Assembly: GCA_016946835.1 (NCBI GenBank)
Contig: JACVTC010000579.1
Span: 1-17,291, forward strand
Length of the DNA stretch: 17,291 bases
Direction of reading: 5' to 3'
DNA from: Neocallimastix lanati (nom. inval.)
Taxonomy: Eukaryota > Neocallimastigomycota > Neocallimastigomycetes > Neocallimastigales > Neocallimastigaceae
Part shown: one piece after another, positions 8,119-17,072 of the stretch
Numbering within the stretch: the first letter of the stretch is position 1
Layout: each line of letters begins with the position of its first letter
Position numbers and translations under genes: made by a program
Notes under the pieces: model-generated
The model's input: only the letters and a program-made list of their open reading frames with translations
Databases searched by the model: none
What the model was told of the DNA's origin: nothing

Positions 8119-8827
8119 TACTCTATATAATATCTTAATTAACTTTATTTTGAATATAACATAATTATAATATAAATATATATACATAAATAATAATATA
8201 TATGTATAAATAATATATAATTATTTTAAGGAGGAAATTACATATAATAATACTGTAAAATAATATAATTTTAAGATCTATATTTATAATTTTAAAATAA
8301 ATCATGAAAAAAAAAAAAAATAAAGAGATAAATATTAACCTTTGAAAGTTATAGATTGATATAGTTTAATCGTTTTTAATAATATTTAAAGTTTATAATT
8401 TTTAATTAATCTCTTTATATTAATTTAAAACTTTGTGTTTATTTATTTATTTATTTATTTATTATTATTATTACATATTCTATTATATAAAGTAATACTA
8501 TATACGTTCAAAAATATTTTTATAAACAAATAATTATAATCATAAATTAATGAGATATTTATATATTTCTGCTATTGTTTTAATAAGTTTAAAATTAATA
8601 AAATATTATGATAATAATATTACATATAATTAAATAAAATTTATATTATAGATATTATATTAAAAAAAAATAAGGTAATATACTTATTTATAAATAATTA
8701 CATATATAAGCACAATAAATATTATTAAAATAAATATTAAAATTACTTCATTCTATAGGTTTATATTTTAGTTACTTTAAAAATATATTTTTTATTATTT
8801 TTTTTTTTTTTTATAAGGGGATGAAAG

Positions 8828-10417
8828 TTAATACTGAATTATGTTATTTTGTTGAATATTTGGGATATAATTTACATTTTGAATATATTGTAGTGATTTA
8901 GAGGAATGTTCAATAATTGGTGATGGTAAATAATTAGAAACAGAATTTACATAGGTTACGGAGGTCACTGGAATAGTACATTGGGTATTTATATTTTGAA
9001 TGATGGGTTTATTATTATTATTATTATTATTACAAGTAATACTTCTTACTGGTGATATCAGAGAATTATTTTGTACATTTCCATTTGAAGTATTGTATAT
9101 AATATAAACATTATTATTATTATTCAAAGGTGAATAAGAACTCTCCGTTGAAATTGTAGTTGGAATATATGAAACTTCAGGATAATTTTGACAGTTAGTT
9201 TTTTGGTTAAAAGTACATTGAATATTATTATAATTATTATTGTTATTATTATTTTCATAATATATATAAGGACCATTATTACTTTTAACTGTTGGAATAT
9301 ATTGATTTTTATTATTTTCAGTTACATTAACTAAAATATTATTTTCAAAGGAACTTTCCGGTTTAATTGAATAATTATTATTATCTTTTACTCTATTAAT
9401 ATTATAATTATTTAAATTACTTTTATTTTTAGTTGGAACTAATTTTGTATTTAATTGTTTAAGTTTCATATTTTTTGAATATTTATTTAAAGTTTGTTCC
9501 ACTTTATTGATAATATTTTCCTCATAATGACAAATGTTTGAATATTTTTTATCATTGCAAAGTTCTTTCCATACTTTAGTTACAAAAATACTACTAATAT
9601 TATCAGGGGTATTTCCAAATTTTTCAAGAATAGTTTTCCATAAAAGTTTTATTTGAGGAGTAGTTTTAGCTAATGAATTAAGTGATCTACATAAACGTTC
9701 ATAACCTTATTATAAAATTATAATTAAATAAATATATTGTCAATATTTTCCGATAAAAAAGAAAAAAAAAAATTCATATGAATTGATTTAATTATTAACA
9801 TACTTGGTTGAATTTCAAAATCTTCAAGTTGATCTAAAACTTTAGCAGATATTAAGTAACGATATGCTTCTAATATAATTTAATTATAAAGTTATAAAAT
9901 TCGTTAATTTTTTTTAATAAATTATTTATTTATTATCATTAAAAAAAAAGCATTTATATAATTTTATAATAATGCTTACGAGCTCTATATGTTAAGATAA
10001 GTATTTCAAAATAAATAATTTTATATATATAAATATATATATATATATATAAAATAATAATAAATATTGAATTAATATATCAATAATTTATATATATAGT
10101 AAAATAATAATTGAAATAATAAAATAACTTATATAATTACTTTGAAATATTCCATTTCATTTTAACATATTCATCAAAAGAATAACCCTCTTTTTATATT
10201 CCTTTGACTCTAAATGATATTGAACACTCTTTACTAAGCTTTTAAACTTTTTTTGCTTTTCGATGTAAGTAGAGTAAATACTATTATTAAAAAAAAAAAA
10301 AAATATTAATAAAATATGAATTTTATATTAATAATAAGTATTTATAATTTTAAAATGCTATTTAATATTATATAGAAATTGATTATTATACGTTTGATAT
10401 ATAGAATATCTCTCCAT
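8828..10417 (-). CDS. Five-exon gene: bacterial-like HTH-type domain with Asn-rich tail
   Basis: I infer exons at 10392-10417, 10141-10280, 9980-9984, 9804-9869 and 8828-9705, joined by introns with GT...AG ends; the protein would be about 371 aa. Phases agree at every junction if one base is restored in the A-run at 10191-10195, without which the frame ends in exon 2. The N-terminus is helical and Lys-rich (YIEKQKKFKSLVKS). Residues about 41-90 (GYSFDEYVKMKW, then NISKAQAYRYLISAKVLDQL) resemble a helix-turn-helix module seen in bacterial and phage proteins with a F-x-x-Y-x-x-x-x-W-x-[IF]-S-x-x-x-A-Y-R-x-[LI] pattern. It is followed by PSYERLCRSLNSLAKT and IKLLW, and then FVTKVWKELC, which echo the downstream part of the same bacterial module. 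From about residue 150 the protein is Asn-rich low complexity to the stop. DNA binding is inference; the specific function is unknown. Confidence 0.75.
9706..9803 (-). other. Intron 4 (98 nt)
   Basis: Donor GTATGT, the fungal consensus, after ...ATTCAACCAA; acceptor TATAATAAG before GTTATGAACG; a TTGAC branch-like motif lies inside. The junction codon is A|GT (Ser). Both flanking exons are clearly coding and share one frame after removal. Confidence 0.85.
9870..9979 (-). other. Intron 3 (110 nt)
   Basis: Donor GTAAGC and acceptor TTATATTAG. It separates the microexon from exon 4 (AAGCATATCGTTAC...). Confidence 0.65.
9980..9984 (-). other. 5-nt microexon (AGCTC)
   Basis: It lies between acceptor CATATAG and donor GTAAGC. 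Exon 2 ends with two bases of a codon and exon 4 begins with two, so five bases are exactly what is needed; the junction then reads I-S-K-A-Q-A-Y-R-Y-L, the conserved part of the domain. Skipping it creates an early stop. Confidence 0.6.
9985..10140 (-). other. Intron 2 (156 nt)
   Basis: Donor GTAATT after ...ATTTCAAA, acceptor CATATAG. Within the A/T-rich body the only other AG is 13 nt from the donor. A CTTAAC branch-point-like motif lies just before the acceptor. Confidence 0.6.
10281..10391 (-). other. Intron 1 (111 nt)
   Basis: Donor GTATAA after ...TATCAAAC, acceptor AATAATAG. Removing it joins codon AC|T and keeps the frame from the ATG at 10417 into TATTTACTCTAC. Confidence 0.65.
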
Positions 10418-10789
10418 TTATAAATTTATTAAGATTTTATTAAAAAATTTTTATAATATAATATTTTTATTTATTATATATATATATTTTTTTTTCTATG
10501 AATTATTATTATTGTTACTTGATAAAACGAAATAATATAAAATAAAAATAAAATAAAATAAAATAAAAAAAAAAAAAAGAAAAGAAAAGAAAAATGTTTC
10601 ATTTATATATGATGAGATATTTCAAATTATTTTTAATGTATTTAAATATAAATATTTATATCCCTTCATTTGTGTAATCTTTTTTCTTTTTTTTTTTTTT
10701 TTATTTTTATTTTAATTTAATTATTTAATTTTTTTTAATAAAACAAAATTTTAATTTAAAATATTTTTAATTAAAAACAAACAATATAT

Positions 10790-10822
10790 AAAAAAAAAAA
10801 AAAAAAACACGTTGAAAATCAG

Positions 10823-10851
<29 letters not shown>
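10790..10851. repeat. A18 - 17 nt - T27 inverted homopolymers
   Basis: A run of 18 A, the spacer CACGTTGAAAATCAGTC, then 27 T. In RNA or single-stranded DNA it can fold as a long A-T hairpin. It lies about 370 bp upstream of the ATG of the five-exon gene, where poly(dA:dT) could keep nucleosomes away; that role is inference. Confidence 0.75.
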
Positions 10852-10858
<7 letters not shown>

Positions 10859-10993
10859 CAAATTTTATTTATATAAATATAATTATATATAAATATATAT
10901 AAATATAGCTATATAGATATATAGATATATAGATATATAAAAAGAAAAAAAAATAATTAATTTTTGAAAAAATAATAACTATTTATATATTTA

Positions 10994-11026
<33 letters not shown>

Positions 11027-12016
11027 TTTTTTTTGATTAAAATTAAGGAAAATCTTATCCATTTATTTAATTTGTTTATTCAATTTTCAAAATTTTCATT
11101 GTTCAGGCTAATTATTGAACTTTTAAAATATTAATTATTTTTATAAAATATAAAAAAAATAATAAATATTTTATTATTGAATAATATTAAATTACAAATA
11201 AACAATAATAACAAATACTTTACAAATAAATAATAGAAATCATTAAAATACATAAATATTTTTTTTTATTTAATTATTTAGAAAAAAAAAAAAAAAAAAA
11301 AGAAAAAGAAAGTCAACAATTAACTTTATTTCATTCGTGCTATCATTTTCCCATTATTTATTCATTAATAAATATTTTTTTTTTTTTTTGAAATATTTAA
11401 ATATTTAATTTGAGATAAAAAAAAATATTTAATATATTCATGTAGAAATAAATTTAATTTATTTATTTTAATATTTGTACTACACAAAATTCATTAATTA
11501 TTTATGTTAAGAGTAATTTGCAAAATTTACACTTTAATATATTATTAAATTATTTAATAATAAATATTAAAGTAAAAATATTAAAAATATTAAAAATATT
11601 AAATGAAAGACTTTTTTTAAAATTTTTAAAACATTTTTTTTCTATAATGAAATTTTTCATTTTCATTTTTATTAATAATTATGTATAATCAATTATTATG
11701 GATAAACAATAATATTAAAAGGGCATATAAAAAAGGATATTCATTTGTTTGTTACCAACAATGAGTATTATTAAGGGACTCCAAGGATAAAAAAAATTTT
11801 TTTTAAAGTAACCGCATTTTAATATAAATATTTAAAAATTTAGTATTATGATTAAAATAAATAATTATAAATATTTTTATTAAAAAGGAATAAAATCTAT
11901 AATATGAAACATGGAAAAAAAAAATTATAAAATTATAAAATTATAAAATTAAAAAATTAAAAATTAATATATATTATAATATATATATATTTGGAAATAA
12001 TTATACATTAAAAAAG

Positions 12017-12263
12017 TAATAATAATAATAAATAATAATAATAATAAAAAATAATAATAATAATAATAAATAATAATAATTATAATAAATAATAATAATT
12101 ATAATAAATAATAATAATAAATAATAATAATAAATAATAATAATAATAATAATAAATAATAATAATAAATAAATAATAATTATAATAAATAATAATAATA
12201 AATAATAATAATAAATAATAATAATAATAATAATAAATAATAATAATAAATAAATAAATAATA
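12017..12263. repeat. AAT/AAAT mixed microsatellite, about 245 bp
   Basis: It consists of (AAT)n runs interrupted by AAAT and by repeated AATTATAATAAAT units. Parts repeat at a higher order, with similar blocks around 12060-12150 and 12170-12260, suggesting a duplication of an about 90-bp segment. Open minus-strand frames through it are only Ile/Leu/Tyr and are not genes. Confidence 0.88.
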
Positions 12264-12850
12264 TTAAAAGATACATAATCTAATCTATTACTAAGCATAT
12301 ATAAAAAATTATATCTATAGAACTTCTTAATTAAAATCTATATATAATATACATATATATATTTTAATTTTTATGTATTTTTTATTTTAAAATACTTTTT
12401 ATAGTCTCTGTTGATGCTTAGATCTATTCAATAGACATTAATTATATGTTTTATCATATAATGAATAATTTTACAGAAATTATTATTATTTATTATTATT
12501 ATTATTATTTAAAGTACTAAAATTTTTAATTATTTGATATATTATTTTAAATTGTTTTGTTTCAAATTTGCAATAAATTAATAGTTAATATATTAATTTA
12601 ATATATATTCTTTATATTAATTTTAATTTAAAAAAAATATATATAGCATAATCAATATATTTTAACATTAAAGTTCATTAAAAATCTTAATTTTTATGCT
12701 AAAAATATATATAATGAACAATAATGAAATTATTATTTAATAAATACATATAAAAAATATATATATATTAGATTGAGAGACATCTAAAAAAATTGAAAGA
12801 TATAAAAAAATAAAATTTATAACATTATTATCTAAATTATTATAATTTAA

Positions 12851-13715
12851 TTATTATTATTATTATTACTATTACTATTACTATTACTATTACTATTACT
12901 ATTACTATTACTATTACTATTACTATTACTATTACTATTACTATTACTATTACTATTACTATTACTATTACTATTACTATTACTATTACTATTACTATTA
13001 CTATTACTATTACTATTACTATTACTATTACTATTACTATTACTATTACTATTACTATTACTATTACTATACTATTACTATTACTATTACTATTTACTAT
13101 TACTATTACTATTACTATTATTATTACTATTACTATTACTATTACTATTATTATTACTATTACTATTACTATTACTATTTACTATTACTATTACTATTAC
13201 TATTATTATTACTATTACTATTACTATTATTATTACTATTACTATTACTATTACTATTATTATTACTATTACTATTACTATTATTATTACTATTACTATT
13301 ACTATTACTATTATTATTACTATTACTATTATTATTACTATTACTATTACTATTACTATTACTATTACTATTATTATTACTATTACTATTATTATTACTA
13401 TTATTATTACTATTATTATTACTATTATTATTACTATTATTATTACTATTATTATTACTATTATTATTACTATTATTATTACTATTATTATTACTATTAT
13501 TATTACTATTATTATTACTATTATTATTACTATTATTATTACTATTATTATTACTATTATTATTACTATTATTATTACTATTATTACTATTACTATTATT
13601 ACTATTATTATTACTATTATTACTATTATTATTACTATTATTATTACTATTATTATTACTATTATTATTACTATTATTATTACTATTATTACTATTATTA
13701 TTACTATTACTATTA
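12851..13715. repeat. Compound ATTACT / ATTATTACT microsatellite, about 865 bp
   Basis: It starts with ATT repeats, becomes a nearly pure hexamer ATTACT array (about 12866-13070), then a mixed zone with blocks of 12-24 bp, and ends as a nonamer ATTATTACT array (about 13380-13700). A few one-base interruptions (TACTATACTATT; CTATTTACT) lie near 13070-13190. It is non-coding as far as I can see, with no start codon inside. Confidence 0.95.
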
Positions 13716-14970
13716 ACTCAGTTCTGTATCTCTTTCAGAGAGAAGTTTTATTAATTATTCATATTTTTATTAAAATAATTTATTTAATTAAATAAATGAA
13801 ATTATTTCATTTATTTATAATTTAAATTTATTTTATTTAAATACATATTTTAATCTTTTTTATATAAATAATATTAATTTAATATTAAAAATATATCTAG
13901 GTCTTTTTTTTCTTTTTTAAAAAATTATAAATATTAAAGATATCAATATTTCAATAAAAAAAAATAATAATAATCAAAAAATAGGGAAAATATTTTATTA
14001 TTATAAATGTAATTTAGTAATATAAAATATATTTACTAAAAAATCATTCATAATTAAAACAATATGAATAAAGAAATTAGTGATTGAAATCTTCAGAACT
14101 TTCCTAATAATCACAATATTTCTAATAGAATGAAAGAAATATATCTATAATTATTGATTTTTGCATTAAATATTGATTGTTATATATTATTATTTATTAT
14201 AATAATTAAATATTTAATTATAAATATTTTCATAGTATTATTTTAGAATTCTTTTAATAATTTTTCTAATATTATGGTAAAAAAAAAAAAAACCCTAAAA
14301 ATTATTTAAAAATTTATTTTAAATTTTTAAATAATATATAATATATAATTTATAAAAATAAGTTAATATTGACATAATATATAATCAATTTTTATTGATA
14401 AATATTTTTTAAAATATTAATAATAATAATATATAATTCAATAATAACAATAATAATAAATTTCATAATAATAATACAAATATATAATTCAATAATAGTA
14501 ATAATAATAAATTTATAATAATAATAATATCAATTACTAATAATAATTATTATTATTTTGCACAATCGGAATAAAAGTTTATATATATATATAATCCTAA
14601 TTATTGTAAAGTTTAACTTTAATTATTTATTAATTTATAAAGTACTTAACTTTTTTTTTAAAAAAAAAAAAATAATAATAATAATAATAAATTAATAAAA
14701 AAAAAAATTATTTGTCCAAATTGATCATAATATATTTTTTTTTTTTTTAAATATTAATGTGAAATAAAAGGTATATAAATAAATTTAGAAAAAAAGTTCA
14801 TAGGCAACAAGCCTCACCTCCGAGATTACAGGATTTCTGATACTACATTATAAATATCTGTAAAAAAAATTTTTTTTACTAATCATTTCAATATCCAAGT
14901 TTCTCTAGTTTTCTCAAATTCATTTTTCTTATAAACTTTAGTCTTCCATATCTCTATTCCAATAAAAGTT
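13716..14970. other. Gene-free A/T-rich interval, 1.25 kb
   Basis: No supported gene. It contains a short G+C-richer piece right after the microsatellite (13714-13748), a perfect 15-bp inverted repeat at 14301-14335, AAT-rich repeats at 14420-14530, and a coding-like but broken island at about 14795-14965 on the minus strand. Confidence 0.55.
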
Positions 14971-15037
<67 letters not shown>

Positions 15038-15066
15038 GTAATAATAATAATAATAATAACAATAAC

Positions 15067-15153
<87 letters not shown>

Positions 15154-15176
15154 TTTTTTTTTTTTTTTTTTTTTTT
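14971..15176. repeat. TAA microsatellite ending in a T-run
   Basis: About 180 bp of (TAA)n with rare AAC and AGT variants, then about 24 T and the motif TAGACTAGGAA. A shorter copy of the T-run plus (TAA)n pattern follows at 15206-15271. Confidence 0.9.
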
Positions 15177-15205
15177 AGACTAGGAATAAACTTTATTTAA
15201 TAATA

Positions 15206-15225
15206 TTTTTTTTTTTTTTTTTTTT

Positions 15226-15271
<46 letters not shown>
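15206..15271. repeat. T-run followed by TAA microsatellite
   Basis: About 20 T followed by about 14 copies of TAA; the same simple-sequence types as at 14971-15176 in reversed order. Confidence 0.88.
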
Positions 15272-15278
<7 letters not shown>

Positions 15279-16331
15279 TTATTGCTTCTAAAAAATTATT
15301 AATATAATATATCATAAATAAATAAATAAATAAATAACTAGATTTTTTTTTTTTAGACTAGGAAGAGAATACACTTCAGTGCTTTATTAAATAGTTTAAA
15401 ATATTTTTATGCATTACGTTCAATAAAAAAAAAAAAAATACATTATATAATTAAAAAAGATAAAAAAATAAAATAAAAGTACAACAAAAAAAAAAATAAA
15501 ATGAAACATAAACAAATTTTAATTAATCAATAAATAATAAGATAAATAAATAAATAAATCATTAAAAATTAAACTCACTATTAAATATTATTAATTAAAT
15601 AAGATTTTATCAATTGTTTTATTAAAAACAAAACAAAGCAAAATCAAGTAAAATAAAAATAAAATTTAAAAAGTAAACACTATTTAATTATTTTATAAAT
15701 GATTTTTTTTTTTATTTAACTAAAATTTATTTTAAATATTACTGCTTTAAGATATAATAAATATAAATTTTATTTATTTTTATTTTTATTTTTTTTTTTT
15801 AAAAAAAAATTTATGAATTATAAATAGGTTTTAAAGAATTATATTATGATAGTTTAAGTCATTAAAACTATTAATAATTATAATTAATAAAATTTTTATT
15901 CATTTTAGAAAACATTCATATATTCAAATTAATATAAATAAATGTTTACAATAAATAGGTTAATATATATTATTTTATATTTTATATATTATGTTTTTTT
16001 TTATATTTATTCAAAAATATTATTATAAATTTACATATTCGCTTTGATAATTTATGAAAATATTTATAATAGATATAATGAGAAATACTTTTGAAATACT
16101 TTTGAAATGATTTTTTTATTTATTAATTTAATAATTTTTTTGTTTATACTTAACAAAAATTTTAAATTAATAAAAAAAAATATCAAAATATTTTTATATA
16201 TATATAAAAAATTTTTTTTAAAAAATGTTTTTTTTAAAAAATGTTTATTTACTATTTTTTATGATTTTTAATATATTTAATATATTACTAACTTTTTTTT
16301 TTTTTGTTTATTATTATTATTTTTTTTTATT
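15272..16331. other. Gene-free A/T-rich interval, 1.06 kb
   Basis: No gene can be supported. It contains a second copy of the T-run plus AGACTAGGAA motif (15343-15363), AAAT repeats, two copies of AATACTTTTGA near 16084-16105, and two copies of TTTTTTAAAAAATG near 16212-16242. The right end should contain the 3' untranslated region of the minus-strand gene that stops at 16332. Confidence 0.55.
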
Positions 16332-17072
16332 TTAAACTAACATGTTTTGTGAATGAACAATTTCAACACCATTTGGATCTTCTTGTTTTGATCTTTTAAC
16401 CCAGAGGAAAATACCTGCGGCTGCAGCAGCAGCAGATCCAGCAATACCAGCAGCTATAGCTGAAGAACTACCAGTGGTATCAGAGGTTTCGTCATCATCA
16501 GACTTTTCAGCTTCAGCCTTAGTATCTAAATCATTAATTGTTTTCTTATTTTCTTCATTATCTTCTGATTCTTCTGATTCTTCTAATTTATTATTAGTTT
16601 CGTTTTCCTTATCCTTATTATTATCTGACTTTTCTTTAGGAGTAGTTTCTTTTTTTAATTCTTTTTTATCTTCCTTTTTGGTTTCATTTTTGGTTTCCTT
16701 TTTGTTTTCTTTTTTATCTTCCTTTTTGGTTTCTTTTTTGGTTTCTTTTTTGGTTTCTGTTTTGGTTTCTTTTTTGTTTTCCTTTTTGGTTTCCTTTTCA
16801 GATTCCTTTATAGTTTCATCATCTGATTCATTTTCAGATTCTTCAGATTCTTTAGTATGCTTTGAAGAGTGAACCTTTTCATTCTTTACATGTTTTGGCT
16901 TATTGCTCATAGAAGAAGTAGTTTTGCTGACTTGAATGACATTTTCAGAATCAGAATGAATGTCATTATTTAATTCAGCGACATCACTTAATTCAGCATT
17001 ATCAAGTTTTGCGGTTTTAGCGAGAGCGAAAGAGATAGCAGCAGCAAAAATGAGAGCGTTTTGGAATTTCAT
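16332..17072 (-). CDS. Secreted/surface membrane-anchored protein with KKEX repeats
   Basis: An intact 246-aa intronless gene. Residues 1-18 (MKFQNALIFAAAISFALA) are a clear signal peptide with a plausible cut before KT. Then follow an acidic/Ser stretch (about 20-100) and a Lys-rich array of about 13 tetrapeptides of the form K-K-E-[TDNL] (about 100-152). A second acidic block contains EESEESEDNEEN, and a Ser/Thr linker follows. One hydrophobic Ala/Gly-rich segment (about 205-225, ending in GIFLWV) is followed by KRSKQ, a stop-transfer cluster, giving a type I topology with a cytoplasmic tail of about 20 residues. I recognise no family; a cell-surface or wall-spanning stalk protein is the best inference. 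The start is chosen because the signal peptide begins at this ATG, which is preceded by AAAA. G+C is higher than in the flanks, as expected for a real gene. Confidence 0.88.
   Translation of the reverse strand: MKFQNALIFAAAISFALAKTAKLDNAELSDVAELNNDIHSDSENVIQVSKTTSSMSNKPKHVKNEKVHSSKHTKESEESENESDDETIKESEKETKKENKKETKTETKKETKKETKKEDKKENKKETKNETKKEDKKELKKETTPKEKSDNNKDKENETNNKLEESEESEDNEENKKTINDLDTKAEAEKSDDDETSDTTGSSSAIAAGIAGSAAAAAAGIFLWVKRSKQEDPNGVEIVHSQNMLV
16650..16800 (-). repeat. In-frame 12-bp repeat encoding KKEX
   Basis: Variants of AAAAAGGAAACC (minus strand), plus strand TTTGGTTTCTTT-like, are repeated about 12 times within the surface-protein gene. The period is a multiple of three, so copy changes would lengthen or shorten the charged stalk without breaking the frame. 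Confidence 0.85.

Larger units (their letters stand above)
7090..8827. other. Gene-free A/T-rich interval, 1.7 kb
   Basis: No supported gene. It contains A-runs of about 31 nt (7398-7428) and 27 nt (8092-8118), T-runs, and short TATTTA repeats. Open frames here are made of A/T codons only. The right-hand end, next to the stop at 8828, is presumably the 3' untranslated region and terminator of the gene that reads leftward. Confidence 0.6.
10418..12850. other. Gene-free A/T-rich interval with simple repeats, 2.4 kb
   Basis: No gene can be supported. It holds the upstream region of the five-exon gene, an A-run/T-run inverted repeat (10790-10851), a TATAGA repeat near 10905-10940, an ATT repeat near 10997-11025, a 9-bp tandem (AAAATTATA) near 11925-11950, the AAT-rich array 12017-12263, and a slightly more G+C-rich island near 11718-11790. 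Confidence 0.55.

Noticed and set aside
8227-8240. AAGGAGGAAATT, resembling a bacterial ribosome binding site
   Set aside because: No coding region follows, and the window is eukaryotic in character.
11718-11790. Minus-strand TGTTGGTAACAAAC near a G+C-richer island, considered as a solo LTR
   Set aside because: No second boundary, no target duplication and no similarity to the LTRs at 1056 and 6844.
12001-12298. Minus-strand Ile/Leu/Tyr frames
   Set aside because: They are translations of the AAT microsatellite, whose minus-strand codons ATT, TTA and TAT contain no stop.
12851-13715. Regular repeats considered as a CRISPR array
   Set aside because: Units are 6-9 bp with no spacers; this is a microsatellite.
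14064-14150. Plus-strand ATG frame beginning MNKEISD with one TGA and then NLQNFPNNHNISNRMKEIYL
   Set aside because: Under 30 codons, interrupted, no recognisable domain and no splice signals that would rescue it.
14291-14300. CCCTAAAA, similar to one telomere repeat unit
   Set aside because: Single unit only; no array, so no evidence of telomeric sequence.
14808-14835. CCTCACCTCCGAGATTACAGG, superficially like part of a primate Alu repeat
   Set aside because: Similarity covers only about 20 bases and the surrounding sequence is unrelated; treated as coincidence.
16474-16872. Plus-strand Ser/Phe-rich 132-codon frame
   Set aside because: Antisense of the KKEX-repeat surface-protein gene; the minus strand has a signal peptide and a membrane anchor, this one has neither.
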